Shown here: positions 22,935 to 31,568 of the stretch, piece after piece
Position numbering within the stretch: position 1 is the first letter of the stretch
Layout of the letters: the number at the start of each line of letters is the position of its first letter
Assembly: GCA_031256675.1 (NCBI GenBank)
Contig: JAIRQC010000013.1
Location: 1-36,593, forward strand
From: Rikenellaceae bacterium
GTDB taxonomy: Bacteria > Bacteroidota > Bacteroidia > Bacteroidales > Rikenellaceae
Direction of reading: 5' to 3'
DNA: 36,593 bases
Notes under the pieces: model-generated
The model's database searches: none
Told to the model about the DNA's origin: nothing
Seen by the model: the letters and a program-made list of their open reading frames with translations, nothing else
Translations under genes and position numbers: made by a program

Positions 22935-24972
22935 TATACCATGCGTCGGCTATGCTGATCTGGCAGGTATCGTGAGCTACGATCAGATGCAGAAGTGGGT
23001 GCAGCGCGGGGTGATAACAAGGGTTCGCCGCCAGTCACCCGCCTCGCCGGCCATGTTTGCATTGCCGACTTTCCCCGAAAAATACCGCATCGAAGTCTAT
23101 AAACGCCACCCCGACCTCAATAAATCCGCGGAAGGTCGCCGCACGGCCGCGGCGATCGAAAAGGACATGTCGGCGATAGACTTTTTCGAGATGCACGAGG
23201 TCGAGCCGGGCCGACATCTTGATTTCGAAAAGCAGGACGAATATGCGAACAACGCAGCTATTTTGAACAGGTTTCGAGTGATGCTCGAAGAGGCTTTGGC
23301 CACCCGCGCGAAGAACTCGCAAGCAAAGAAACTCAACAAGACAAAATTTTGGGCGCAGCGGGCGGCGGATCTGGCGGCGATCGCGGATAAATGGCCCAAC
23401 TCGCTGCCGGAGAACCCGCGGCGGTTACAGGAAAAGTTCGCGGATTATCAAAAACGCGGCTACATCGCCCTCGTGTCGGGCAAATTTCTCAACTCAAACG
23501 CCAGCGACGTGACAGAACAGCAGAAAAGTCTGCTCATTACGCTCATGGGCGACGGCCGGAACCTCGACAACGAGACGGTGCGCGGCATATACAACGCCGC
23601 CGCGCAGGTAGCAGGGTGGCCGGAGATCTCGGTCAAGGTGGTGGAGACGGTGCGCAAAAAGAATTTTATCGACATCGACGCCACGCGACTGGGCGAGACG
23701 ACGATGCGCAACAAATACGCAATGCAGGTGACGCGAACGGCCCCCACCGCCCCGCTGCTCTATTGGACGCTCGACGGCTGGACGGTGGAGTTGTACTACA
23801 AGAAGACCACGAAAAACGACAAAAAAGGGCACTACGTTACGACTTACACCAACCGCCTGACGATGGTCGTGGTTCTCGATCCGTGCTGCAAATATCCGGT
23901 TGGCTACGCCATTGGCGACCACGAGACCCCTGAGTTGATCGGCGAGGCGCTACGCAACGCAACAAACCACACTGCGGAACTGTTCGGACAAAGGTATCGC
24001 ACGAATCAGATTCAAAGCGACAACTACGGCCGCGGGGCGATGAAACCAATCTACGAGGTGATGGGTGAGAAATATACCCCTGCCCGCGCGCACAACGCGA
24101 AAGCAAAGGTAATCGAACCCTATTTCAACTACCTGAACCGCAGGTACTGCCACCTCGCGATCAACTGGGCGGGCTACGGTATCACATCGAACAAGGAGCA
24201 GCAACCCAACAGCGAGCACCTTAACAAACACCGCCACGCCTTTCCGGACGAGGTGGGTTGCCGGGCGCAGATAGCCCAAATCATCGAAAAGGAGCGCGAG
24301 ACAAAGCGCGAGGCATACGTGAAAGCCTTTGCCAACCTGCCCGAGGAGCGCAAACTGCCCCTGTCGGACGAGCAGTACCTGCTCAATTTCGGCGCGGAGA
24401 CGGGACACAAGAACGTTCTTGAAGGGCAAGGACTTCTGCTGACGATCGAGGGGGAGAAGCGTCACTATGAGTGTTTCGACACGAGGTTTCGCAACCACGC
24501 GCACGTGCGCTGGACGGTGAAATACGACCCAGACAACCTCGACAGGGCGCTGGCGATCAACGGCGACGGTTCGCTGCGCTTTATGCTCGAAGCGAAGCAC
24601 AAGCAGCCGATGGCCCTGGCTGATCGCAGCGAGGGTGACGCAAAGGAGCGGGCACGCATCGAGCAGTTCAACGACAAATTCTTTGTCGGCATCGCCGCAC
24701 GGCGCGGCGAGCACAAAAAGCACGTTGAGGAGCTGATCGCGGCATGTCCGCAAATCGACATATCTCTGCGCTCCATGCTTACGGACAGCGACGGGCAGCA
24801 CAAGATATATAAGCCCACGCAGACAAAGCGCATCGAGCGCGGCAGCATTCGCGGCGCGGCGGTCGATGTGGCATTCGAGGAGTTCCCCGACGCCCCCGCG
24901 TCCGGGCGCGTGATCGAGCGAGCTGCGATCGACATCCCCGTCGGCGAGGAGGATCACAGGGAATTTTATTAA
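22915..24972 (+). CDS. MuA-like DDE transposase
   Basis: The 685-residue protein has an N-terminal HTH region (YDQMQKWVQRGVITRVRR), further DNA-binding domains, and an RNase H-like integrase core. Candidate catalytic residues are Asp287 (TLDGWTVEL), Asp369 (QSDNYGRG) and Glu401 (KVIEPYFNYL). Beta-barrel and C-terminal helical domains follow, as in MuA. It should cut and join the prophage ends for integration and replicative transposition. ATG 22915 is chosen over 22924 only for overlap with the previous gene. The MuB-like gene follows after 18 nt. Confidence 0.9.
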   Translation: MAEMINNIPCVGYADLAGIVSYDQMQKWVQRGVITRVRRQSPASPAMFALPTFPEKYRIEVYKRHPDLNKSAEGRRTAAAIEKDMSAIDFFEMHEVEPGRHLDFEKQDEYANNAAILNRFRVMLEEALATRAKNSQAKKLNKTKFWAQRAADLAAIADKWPNSLPENPRRLQEKFADYQKRGYIALVSGKFLNSNASDVTEQQKSLLITLMGDGRNLDNETVRGIYNAAAQVAGWPEISVKVVETVRKKNFIDIDATRLGETTMRNKYAMQVTRTAPTAPLLYWTLDGWTVELYYKKTTKNDKKGHYVTTYTNRLTMVVVLDPCCKYPVGYAIGDHETPELIGEALRNATNHTAELFGQRYRTNQIQSDNYGRGAMKPIYEVMGEKYTPARAHNAKAKVIEPYFNYLNRRYCHLAINWAGYGITSNKEQQPNSEHLNKHRHAFPDEVGCRAQIAQIIEKERETKREAYVKAFANLPEERKLPLSDEQYLLNFGAETGHKNVLEGQGLLLTIEGEKRHYECFDTRFRNHAHVRWTVKYDPDNLDRALAINGDGSLRFMLEAKHKQPMALADRSEGDAKERARIEQFNDKFFVGIAARRGEHKKHVEELIAACPQIDISLRSMLTDSDGQHKIYKPTQTKRIERGSIRGAAVDVAFEEFPDAPASGRVIERAAIDIPVGEEDHREFY

Positions 24973-24990
24973 CCTTAAAACCATAACATC

Positions 24991-25836
24991 ATGACAACGA
25001 TCAACAAACATGCGATCAAACAGCGGCTTGCGGAGTACTGCAGGCAGATCGGCTCGCAGAACAAGGCGGCTGTGGCCCTCGACGTGAGCGAGGCGACGGT
25101 GAGCGACATCCTTAACGAGAAGTGGGAGCGCATTTCTGATGACATGTGGCGCAGGATCGCAGCCGCCGCGGGCTACAATGTTCGCGACTGGAACATCGTC
25201 GAGACGCGGGGCTACCGTCGCCTGTTCGGGGTGCTTTCGGACGCGCAGGCCGACGCGCAGACCTTTACCGTCACTGGCGACGCAGGGTGCGGCAAGAGCG
25301 AAACGATCCGCGCTTTCGCGCGGCAGTACGCGAACGTGATAACGCTTTCGTGCTGCGATTTCTGGAACCTGCCTACATTTATGGCGGAGCTGCTGCGGGC
25401 TATGGGCGTCGACGCCGCGGGGTCGACAACGCCGGAGATGATGAGCGCGATCATCTCGTCGCTCAACCGGCGCGACGGCGCGCTGATCGTGCTTGACGAG
25501 GCGGACAAGCTGAGCGACCGGGTGCTCTACTTTCTGATCACGCTCTACAACAACATCGAGGATCGCGTTGGTATGGTGCTCTGCTCGACGGACTACATGA
25601 AGATGCGCATCGAGCGCGGGTTGCAATACAACCGCAAGGGCTACAAAGAGATCTCCTCGCGCTTCGGGCGGCGGTTCATACCGCTGCAGGCGATCAACGC
25701 CGACGATGTGGCCGCAGCCTGCCGCGCCAACGGGGTCAATGATCCGACGGCGATCAGGGAGATATACGCCGACTGCGACAACGACCTGCGTCGCGTCAAG
25801 CGCAAGGTGTACGCACTGAAAAAGAGCATCAAGTGA
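24991..25836 (+). CDS. MuB-like AAA+ target-selection ATPase
   Basis: The 281-residue protein has an N-terminal HTH (NKAAVALDVSEATVSDILN, ~24-42), Walker A GDAGCGKS (96-103) and Walker B ALIVLDEAD (164-172). A lid domain ends in a basic helix (LRRVKRKVYALKKSIK). The HTH plus AAA layout is that of MuB, which coats target DNA, activates the transposase and gives target immunity. It directly follows the transposase. Confidence 0.88.
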   Translation: MTTINKHAIKQRLAEYCRQIGSQNKAAVALDVSEATVSDILNEKWERISDDMWRRIAAAAGYNVRDWNIVETRGYRRLFGVLSDAQADAQTFTVTGDAGCGKSETIRAFARQYANVITLSCCDFWNLPTFMAELLRAMGVDAAGSTTPEMMSAIISSLNRRDGALIVLDEADKLSDRVLYFLITLYNNIEDRVGMVLCSTDYMKMRIERGLQYNRKGYKEISSRFGRRFIPLQAINADDVAAACRANGVNDPTAIREIYADCDNDLRRVKRKVYALKKSIK

Positions 25837-26468
25837 AAGCAATAAGCAACGTCAATTTCGCTCGAATGAGCTTCGATCGGGCAGAGTTCGAGGGGCCGTG
25901 GCTGGCTTCGGTCGGGCGTCCGGAACTGCGGGGGTCGTGGATCATCTATGGCCCCTCGGCGATGGGCAAGACGACATTCACGTTGATGTTGCTTAAATAC
26001 CTCGCCACATTCGACAGATGTATTTACAACTCGCTCGAAGAGGGCAGCTCAGGGGCGTTGCATTCGGCGTGGAAACGGGTCGGGCTGGCCGAATCGGGAA
26101 AGAACGTGCTGCTGTGTGATCGTGAACCGGTCGACGAGCTGCGGGCGAGGCTTAAAGCGCGTCGCAGCCAAAACATCGTCTTCCTCGATTCGCTCACGGC
26201 CATGCCCGGCTTCCGGCGCGCGGATTACGTGTCACTGATGAACGACTTCCCGGACAAGCTGTTCATATTCACCGCTCACGAGAAGCGCGGGCTGCCCGAC
26301 CCCTCGATAGCCGAGACAGTAAGGCGGTTATCGGATGTCAAGATAAGGGTCGAGGGCTACAAGGCGTTTTTCAACACCCGCTACATGGACGCCGCCGCCG
26401 GTGAGGGCGGGGCCGACTACGTGATCTGGCCCGACGGGGCCGAAAAATACTGGGCCGAAAAAATCTGA
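25833..26468 (+). CDS. Second P-loop ATPase (RecA/DnaB-like fold)
   Basis: The 211-residue protein has Walker A YGPSAMGKTT (~39-48), NSLEEG as a likely catalytic Glu strand, and a Walker B-like NIVFLDSLTAM. Its shape matches small phage RecA-fold ATPases rather than AAA+ proteins. It starts with GTG at 25833, overlapping the MuB-like stop by 4 nt, so it is tightly coupled. Mu has no such second ATPase after B. It may assist replicative transposition; that is inference. Confidence 0.75.
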   Translation: MKAISNVNFARMSFDRAEFEGPWLASVGRPELRGSWIIYGPSAMGKTTFTLMLLKYLATFDRCIYNSLEEGSSGALHSAWKRVGLAESGKNVLLCDREPVDELRARLKARRSQNIVFLDSLTAMPGFRRADYVSLMNDFPDKLFIFTAHEKRGLPDPSIAETVRRLSDVKIRVEGYKAFFNTRYMDAAAGEGGADYVIWPDGAEKYWAEKI

Positions 26469-26473
26469 AAAAA

Positions 26474-26956
26474 ATGGATGCAATGAGCGATATTCACAAG
26501 AAAGTCCTGCGGAAATTTCACGCCCTGTGCACTGCGGCGGGGGTGACTGCGGACGCGAAGCGGGCGATGATCGAGCATTACGGCGTGGAGAGCAGCGCGG
26601 ACGTCGACACTCACGATCTTATCGACCTGTGCAACGCGCTGTCGAAGCAGGCGAACCCCCGCGCGGCGGAACTCGACCGGCTGCGCAAGCGGGCGATGGC
26701 GGCCATCGGCGCGTGGCTCGTCTTGACCGGGCGCGAGAGCAACGCGACGGTTATAAAGGCGATCGCCTGCCGCGCCACGGGCTTCGAGAATTTCAACAGG
26801 ATCCCCGCCGAGCGGCTGCGCAACGTCTATAACACATTCGTCAACAAGCGCAAGGATGCGGCTGCGGTCGAAAGGATCACCGGCGGCCAGAAGCAGGCCG
26901 CCCAGGTGGCGATCATTCCGGTGCCGGTGTCGGCGACCGGCAAACATGTAAATTAA
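26474..26956 (+). CDS. GemA/gp16-like early protein
   Basis: The 160-residue protein has HKKVLRKFHALCTAAGVTADAKRAMIEHYG followed by LIDLCNAL, the pattern of Mu gp16/GemA (DUF1018), a helical protein that affects host gene expression or DNA supercoiling. A second helical part (MAAIGAWLVLTGRESNATVIKAIACRATG) follows. The family call is by pattern only. It overlaps the next start by one base. Confidence 0.5.
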   Translation: MDAMSDIHKKVLRKFHALCTAAGVTADAKRAMIEHYGVESSADVDTHDLIDLCNALSKQANPRAAELDRLRKRAMAAIGAWLVLTGRESNATVIKAIACRATGFENFNRIPAERLRNVYNTFVNKRKDAAAVERITGGQKQAAQVAIIPVPVSATGKHVN

Positions 26957-27225
26957 TGGCGACGTATAGCAAAAAGGCCTTTCTGCTACCAGATGCTCCG
27001 TTGAGCATGTCTGCTTACCACGCGATGATCGGTATTGAGAACGTGGCTCATTTTCGTATTCACGACTGCCACTACGGAGTTCATCTGTGGAATGACCTCA
27101 ATAACCCTGAAGAAATACTCGAATGTATCACGAAATTTCGCTGCTTGGCTTCTGCGGCATCCGAATTCGCAGACTTCATCGAAAAAAATTACAAACATAG
27201 TAAACCTAATAGTCATGAACCTTAA
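26956..27225 (+). CDS. 89-residue hypothetical early protein
   Basis: The protein begins MATYSKKAFLLPDAPLSMSA, with a His-rich middle (FRIHDCHYGVHLW) and a C-terminal helix. No family is recognised. Base composition is a little lower in GC than the neighbours. It overlaps the next gene by 11 nt and belongs to the early operon. Confidence 0.55.
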   Translation: MATYSKKAFLLPDAPLSMSAYHAMIGIENVAHFRIHDCHYGVHLWNDLNNPEEILECITKFRCLASAASEFADFIEKNYKHSKPNSHEP

Positions 27226-27559
27226 AATCAACCTCAAAAAGAAGGAGCGCGCAAGGCGGCGCGCTGAGAACAGGCAGTTTCGGGCGTCGAAACGGGAGCT
27301 TCACGGATACATTGTGAGGCAGTTAAAGCGAAGCGCAACGGCTACCGTGATCCTGGACTCAGCTAACCTTGTTCACGCCGACGCCCTTATGTCTATCCTT
27401 CGAGCTAATCCCCGTCTCGAATATTCCTCTTATCAAGATAGGAAGCCAGCCCCAGACATATTTCCAATATGCGAAGACATATTCAGGTGTAAGTTAAATG
27501 GAAAAGATTACTTTGACGCATTTGTCTACCAAATCACTGAAAGGATCGAAGAATTATGA
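27215..27559 (+). CDS. 114-residue hypothetical, basic N-terminus
   Basis: A strongly basic start (LKKKERARRRAENRQFRASK) precedes a mixed alpha/beta part ending FDAFVYQITERIEEL. It could bind nucleic acid; no family is recognised. ATG 27215 is chosen because the upstream extension of the frame only overlaps the previous gene. Its stop overlaps the next ATG by 4 nt. Confidence 0.55.
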   Translation: MNLKINLKKKERARRRAENRQFRASKRELHGYIVRQLKRSATATVILDSANLVHADALMSILRANPRLEYSSYQDRKPAPDIFPICEDIFRCKLNGKDYFDAFVYQITERIEEL

Positions 27560-28104
27560 GAGGCATTTGCTTTATCGAACCCCTGTTTCTTGCGACCGTC
27601 GACGGCCGCAAGAAAATGACACGGCGGCGGCCCGACAAGAGCGGCAAGCCGAAGTACCACGTCGACGAGGTGCTGTATTTGAAGGAGACATATGGCTATT
27701 CTGGGGCCTGCGAGCCGGGCGAACTCGTCGTTTACAAATATGGGTTGTCGTTCAACGAACTGGTAGCATACGCAAAAGGCGGCATGTGTGAACTGCACGA
27801 CGGCTGGCGCAACAAGCTATACATGCCAGCTCGCGCGGCGCGCTACTTCATTCGCATCACCGCCGTACGGATGGAGCGGTTGCAGGAGATCACCGAGGCG
27901 GACTGCATGAAAGAGGGCATTAGGCGGCTGGGAGAGAAGGCGGATTTCAACTACTATCATGGCGTCGGTGAGCGGCACTTCAATGCTCCCCGCGAGGCAT
28001 TCGCCGCCCTTATCGACATCACGTGCGGCCGCGGTACATGGGAGAGCAACTCACAAGTCGCTGTATATGAGTTTGAATTAACCGACAAACCGATAACATT
28101 ATGA
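27556..28104 (+). CDS. ASCH/PUA-like phage protein
   Basis: The 182-residue protein has the layout of phage ASCH-type proteins: PLFLATVDGRKKMTRRRPDK at the start, DEVLYLKETYGY, then LYMPARAARYFIRITAVRMERLQEITEADCMKEGI. ASCH/PUA folds bind RNA or modified nucleosides, but the role of this phage group is unsettled. It overlaps both neighbours by 4 nt. Confidence 0.65.
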   Translation: MRGICFIEPLFLATVDGRKKMTRRRPDKSGKPKYHVDEVLYLKETYGYSGACEPGELVVYKYGLSFNELVAYAKGGMCELHDGWRNKLYMPARAARYFIRITAVRMERLQEITEADCMKEGIRRLGEKADFNYYHGVGERHFNAPREAFAALIDITCGRGTWESNSQVAVYEFELTDKPITL

Positions 28105-28367
28105 AAACTAAAGAGCAGGCGGCAGCGGAATATGCGGCATGGGCTTTGGTCGCACAGATCTGCGAAGATCAAAAGGCCGCAATACACGCTTTCACAACCG
28201 GCATTAATTATTGCCAGCGATGGATCCCGATCGAGGAGGAGCCGATACTGCATGGCCATATGGGCGAAATTCTCTTCCTTCTGGAAGACGGCTCTTTCTA
28301 TCTATACGATGAATACTGGGAGGATAAATGTCCTCTTGTCACCCACTGGCGCCCCATAAACTACTAA
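28101..28367 (+). CDS. DUF551-like small protein
   Basis: The 88-residue protein ends with the DUF551 pattern: RWIPIEEEP, ILFLLEDGSFYLYDEY, and VTHWRPINY. The N-terminal half is a helix. Such proteins are common in phage early regions and have no known function. Confidence 0.6.
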   Translation: MKTKEQAAAEYAAWALVAQICEDQKAAIHAFTTGINYCQRWIPIEEEPILHGHMGEILFLLEDGSFYLYDEYWEDKCPLVTHWRPINY

Positions 28368-28378
28368 ATAATAATACA

Positions 28379-28894
28379 ATGACAAAGACAAGAGAAAAGA
28401 AGACCGTTGTCGCGGGCGTTACGCGCGAGGCGATGGAAGAGGCGTTCGGCAAGTATGCCGACGCGGATGCTCGGATTCAGAAGATCAAGGCCTCGATAGA
28501 CATCGAGGTCACGCGCATCAGGGAAAAGAACGAGGAGAGCCTCACTAATTTCGAGAAGCAGAAAGCGGATGCGTTCGACATCCTGATGACTTTCGCGACC
28601 GAGAACCGCGAGGAACTCTTCTCAAAAAAGAAGAGTATGGAAACCACCCACGGCGTGCTCGGCTTCCGCACCGGCACCCCGAAAGTGAAGACCCGCAAGG
28701 GTTTCACCTGGGCGGCGGTGATCAACCTGCTGCGGACGATGGCCCCGGAATATCTGCGCCTGACCGAGGAGGTGGCAAAGGACAAGCTGGTCGACGACCG
28801 CGACAGTCCGGAGCTGGCGGAGATCATGCCGCAGATCGGCATCTACATCGACCGCGACGAAACTTTCTTCGTCGAACCCAAAAAGGAGGAGTAA
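28379..28894 (+). CDS. Gam-like host-nuclease inhibitor
   Basis: The 171-residue protein has a long N-terminal coiled coil (ADARIQKIKASIDIEVTRIREKNEESLTNF) and the Gam core GVLGFRTGTPKVKTRKGFTW, with VLGFR and a C-terminal IDRDETFFVEPKK. Mu Gam binds DNA ends as a dimer, related to Ku, and blocks RecBCD-type nucleases. ATG 28379 is preferred because it begins just before the coiled coil. Confidence 0.85.
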   Translation: MTKTREKKTVVAGVTREAMEEAFGKYADADARIQKIKASIDIEVTRIREKNEESLTNFEKQKADAFDILMTFATENREELFSKKKSMETTHGVLGFRTGTPKVKTRKGFTWAAVINLLRTMAPEYLRLTEEVAKDKLVDDRDSPELAEIMPQIGIYIDRDETFFVEPKKEE

Positions 28895-28898
28895 CGGA

Positions 28899-29132
28899 TT
28901 GCACAGAAAGGGATATAACCCCGAGTTCATGCTGCGGCGGGCGGACGAGATACAACAGATCGTCAAGACCTACTGCGCCCGCGGGGTTACGTTAAAATGG
29001 ATATACGAGAACCTTGTGCGCGACAGGTATTTTATCTCCGAATCTACTTTCAAGAAGTATCTCGGCATACCTACCAAACGCATGTTGCGCGAGCTCGCCG
29101 AGGCGAAAAAACAGAAGCGGCCCCCGGAGTGA
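28899..29132 (+). CDS. Small putative DNA-binding protein, last early gene
   Basis: The 77-residue protein contains YNPEFMLRRADEIQQIVKTY and WIYENLVRDRYFISESTFKKYL, a likely helix-turn-helix, and ends in a basic tail. It starts with TTG at 28899; ATG 28929 would cut into the first helix. It may be a late-gene regulator in the place of Mu Mor/C, but that is only positional inference. The bidirectional terminator begins inside its last codons. Confidence 0.5.
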   Translation: MHRKGYNPEFMLRRADEIQQIVKTYCARGVTLKWIYENLVRDRYFISESTFKKYLGIPTKRMLRELAEAKKQKRPPE

Positions 29133-29143
29133 GGGCCGCTTCT
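29113..29143. terminator. Bidirectional terminator between early and left late operons
   Basis: AGAAGCGGCCC, 9-nt loop, GGGCCGCTTCT: an 11-bp GC-rich stem. It lies where the rightward early operon meets the leftward late operon. Confidence 0.7.
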
Positions 29144-29198
29144 AATTAAGTGGCGGTGATGGCAGTTCGAGGGATATTCGAGGGCCGTTCAAAGCGCA

Positions 29199-29672
29199 TT
29201 AGAGGGGCGTCATATTTATGGTATGACGCCTTGTTTTTGCCGTGTTGTTGACCATCGTGCACTGAAAAGTTAGCTCATAGAGCCTCACCCCGTCGCCGCG
29301 CCGCTCGCGCTGCATGGAGATGCGTCGCAGACGCCCGTAGGCCTGCGGATCACCGCTCCACCCGTGCAGCGCGGAGATTACCTTGGCTATGATCTCGAAC
29401 AGCCGGTAGTGCTTCTCTTTCTGCCCATGTGGGGCCTGCGCGCTGGAATTGCTCAGCCGCAGATCCGCCACGCGCACCACGACGCTAATCGTGTCGAGCA
29501 TCACATGCTCGCCGGCCTGAGAGGCGGTGATGTTCGAGCAGTCGATCAGCACGCAGGGAAACTTCACCGCCGGGCTTCGTCCCTCGCCGTCGAGCTGACC
29601 CCAGTCCTCGTCGACGTACTTCAACTCCGACAGGGCCGCGAGGCGATCCTGAATGTCTGCAAAAGGTTTCAT
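29199..29672 (-). CDS. gp37-like tail terminator protein
   Basis: The 157-residue protein has FADIQDRLAALSELKYVDED, FPCVLIDC and VVVRVADLRLSNSS. It ends with strands LYELTFQCTM, the layout of Mu gp37-type (DUF1834-like) tail completion proteins. It is the last gene of the leftward late operon and overlaps the gpG-like gene by one base. Family assignment is by pattern and context. Confidence 0.55.
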   Translation of the reverse strand: MKPFADIQDRLAALSELKYVDEDWGQLDGEGRSPAVKFPCVLIDCSNITASQAGEHVMLDTISVVVRVADLRLSNSSAQAPHGQKEKHYRLFEIIAKVISALHGWSGDPQAYGRLRRISMQRERRGDGVRLYELTFQCTMVNNTAKTRRHTINMTPL

Positions 29673-30130
29673 TACTGTTTTATTATGCTGTTAATTTTGC
29701 GGTTGACCTCTCTGATTATCGCTTTTGTCACGGAGGGGTGCGGCCCGATGAACTGCCTTTTCGGCATGTGCCCCGCGCCGCGGTTGTGATAAGAGGCATA
29801 CGACGCGTCGGAAAAGACGACTACCCCGCCGCGGCCGAGCGGCTTGTATCGAATGCTGCGTCGAAGAACGGCCGTGCGACCGGTCAGGATCGGCCGCGTC
29901 AGGTCGGCGCCTCTATGATAATTCTTTACCTGCTTGCCGTTGCGATAGTTGTACGGCATCCGCCGCTGCACCTCCTGCCACGGCTTGCCGAACCAGCTCT
30001 CGCGCTCGAAGTTCTTTGCGAACATGTCCGAGGCGGTCTTGCCAGCAACGATCGCGGCATCCCTGTTGAGCACGTTGCGTAGTTGAAACTGCTGCTTCTT
30101 GAATTTAATCCTGAACTCCTGCTCGGTCAT
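29672..30130 (-). CDS. gpG-like virion morphogenesis protein
   Basis: The 152-residue protein has a basic start and SWFGKPWQEVQRRMPYNYRN, LTRPILTGRTAVLRRSIRY, a beta region, and PKRQFIGPHPSVTKAIIREV. These match the Mu gpG/tail completion family (phage virion morphogenesis). It acts in head-tail joining. The 131-nt gap upstream, before the MuF-like stop, holds the opposite-strand RNA unit. Confidence 0.8.
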   Translation of the reverse strand: MTEQEFRIKFKKQQFQLRNVLNRDAAIVAGKTASDMFAKNFERESWFGKPWQEVQRRMPYNYRNGKQVKNYHRGADLTRPILTGRTAVLRRSIRYKPLGRGGVVVFSDASYASYHNRGAGHMPKRQFIGPHPSVTKAIIREVNRKINSIIKQ

Positions 30131-30144
30131 TTTTTATAAAATAT

Positions 30145-30175
30145 TTTGCAGTTAATAAAAACTTTATTATATTTG
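30145..30175 (+). promoter_or_regulatory. Consensus promoter facing against the late operon
   Basis: A perfect TTTG -33 (30145-30148), 19-nt spacer and TATATTTG -7 (30168-30175). It points right, opposite to the surrounding structural genes, and leads into a short transcript ending at 30263. Confidence 0.75.
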
Positions 30176-30181
30176 CACTGA

Positions 30182-30263
30182 AATAACAAGTTCCGAAGGG
30201 TCATCCCTGCGGGGTTGATGAGGGACATGCGCCATGCAGGCTTGGAGGCCTGCATGGTTTTTT
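30182..30263 (+). ncRNA. Candidate ~80-nt phage small RNA
   Basis: Downstream of the promoter an ~80-nt stretch has no open frame of note. It has an internal stem (TCATC with GATGA, extended by CC/GG) and ends with a strong terminator at 30232-30263. It lies on the strand opposite the gpG-MuF intergenic region, so it would be antisense to the late message. Boundaries are estimated from the promoter (start about 7 nt after the -7 box) and the U-tract. No known RNA family is recognised. Confidence 0.6.
30232..30263 (+). terminator. Rho-independent terminator of the small RNA
   Basis: CCATGCAGGC, loop TTGGAG, GCCTGCATGG, then TTTTTT. A 10-bp stem with a T-run only on the plus strand. The T-run abuts the MuF-like stop codon. 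Confidence 0.85.
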
Positions 30264-31470
30264 ATTGCCAGATCCCGGTCTTGTATACAACATCATGGCG
30301 GATGTCCAACACGATCACCCCTTTCAATTCCGGCGACTCCTTCATCTTGCGGTCGACGCGCAATTTTACATTGTCATATATGTCTGTCTCAGGGATGAAA
30401 TCAAGCTTTAATACTGCATAGTTGGCCTGCGCGGCTGCCAGGGTGATATGTCTGCCGATATTGTTTATCGATTCCAGCACTTTGAATTCGGTCACCAGCC
30501 GCTTGCCGTTTCGCGTGTGCAGTATGGCTTCGGGGTTCTTCTGCGGGTTCCGCTGCCGGTAGCTACTTGGCAAGAATTTTACTCTCTGGGCGGCGTCTTT
30601 CGGGTGTAGCTCAGGCAGTATGTCCACGCCGGTGAACTCCCTGTATTTGAGCAGCCCGTTGGCTACTTCGATGTTCTTCAACAGCGCATCGCGCCCGTGC
30701 ATGATGTTCCAACGGATCGGCTTGCCCCGCGACGATAGGGCCTCGCGGTAGGTGATCTCCGACTTCATCGACGCCATAAACTGATTGACCTGCTTGCGAT
30801 CGGCGTTGCGGACGTATGGATGGCGGTCGCTGATGATCTCTCCCGTCTCGGCCGGATTACCGTCGAGACCCGGCGACGGCTCGACCGTCTGAATGGGCTC
30901 GGCCGACGTCCCCCTGTCGGTCGTTCGCCAGTTGCACTTGCAACCGTAGAGGTTGCCGGGCTGGTTGCTTTGCCAGAACTGGTGATCCTGCGGCAGCACG
31001 AGGCCGACGTAGTTCAGATACAGCTCTCGCGGGTTTGCGCTGCCCGTGCGCAGCCATTCGATATTGGGATAGAGGTCGCGAACCGATCCGAACTGCTCGA
31101 ACTGCTTCGCCGATCGGGCGCGGGCGATAACCGTGTTGTGCTCGACGGCCTGCCAGCGATTGAATCGTTTGATAATGCCATCCGCTTTCTCCTCGCCCGG
31201 ATCTCGCAGGCTTCGCTCGAGGGTGTTTGCCTTGAACGCCGCTATGCGCCCCATATTTTGCTGAAATAGCGTCTTTTTCTCGAACCCAGGCTGCCCGAAG
31301 CGCGGCTTGTGGTACACCGTCGATATCGCCTTGTCATAGTCTGCGCCCCACTCACCGCACATTATCTCGGCAGCCTCGGCGTGTTTACCCTCTGTGGCGA
31401 GCCTTTGGGCCTCCTTGACGGCCTGGCGGCTGATGGCGTTCACCACCGCCCCATCCGGCAGGGATTGCAA
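30262..31470 (-). CDS. MuF-like head morphogenesis protein (frame open upstream to 31617)
   Basis: From the first canonical start (TTG at 31470) the protein is 402 residues. The N-terminal half is the MuF/minor head domain (FWQSNQPGNLYGCKCNW near residue 170-180), and the C-terminal half is a distinct domain ending DIRHDVVYKTGIWQ. Protein-like sequence continues upstream in the same frame as NEIDALYFAVQPLCDC, preceded by an Ala/Gly-rich stretch, up to a TGA at 31620-31618. No ATG, GTG or TTG lies between that TGA and 31470. Translation may arrive by -1 frameshifting from the portal gene. The C-terminal domain may be a toxin-like or nuclease extension, which is speculation. Confidence 0.75.
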   Translation of the reverse strand: MQSLPDGAVVNAISRQAVKEAQRLATEGKHAEAAEIMCGEWGADYDKAISTVYHKPRFGQPGFEKKTLFQQNMGRIAAFKANTLERSLRDPGEEKADGIIKRFNRWQAVEHNTVIARARSAKQFEQFGSVRDLYPNIEWLRTGSANPRELYLNYVGLVLPQDHQFWQSNQPGNLYGCKCNWRTTDRGTSAEPIQTVEPSPGLDGNPAETGEIISDRHPYVRNADRKQVNQFMASMKSEITYREALSSRGKPIRWNIMHGRDALLKNIEVANGLLKYREFTGVDILPELHPKDAAQRVKFLPSSYRQRNPQKNPEAILHTRNGKRLVTEFKVLESINNIGRHITLAAAQANYAVLKLDFIPETDIYDNVKLRVDRKMKESPELKGVIVLDIRHDVVYKTGIWQ

Positions 31471-31568
31471 ACAGTCGCAGAGCGGCTGTACGGCAAAATA
31501 CAGCGCATCGATCTCATTTGCCGCAGTCGCCGCACTCGCGACTGCGGTTGCGGCGGCCCCGCCCCCCT

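Noticed and set aside
23950-25842. 630-residue open frame on the minus strand
   Set aside because: It is the complement of the transposase and MuB-like genes in GC-rich sequence. The composition is Arg/Val/Leu-heavy with no motifs, while the plus strand has clear DDE and Walker motifs.
30182-30263. Hammerhead-type ribozyme, suggested by a UUGAUGAG string
   Set aside because: The conserved CUGAUGA core is imperfect and there is no GAAA partner strand in place.
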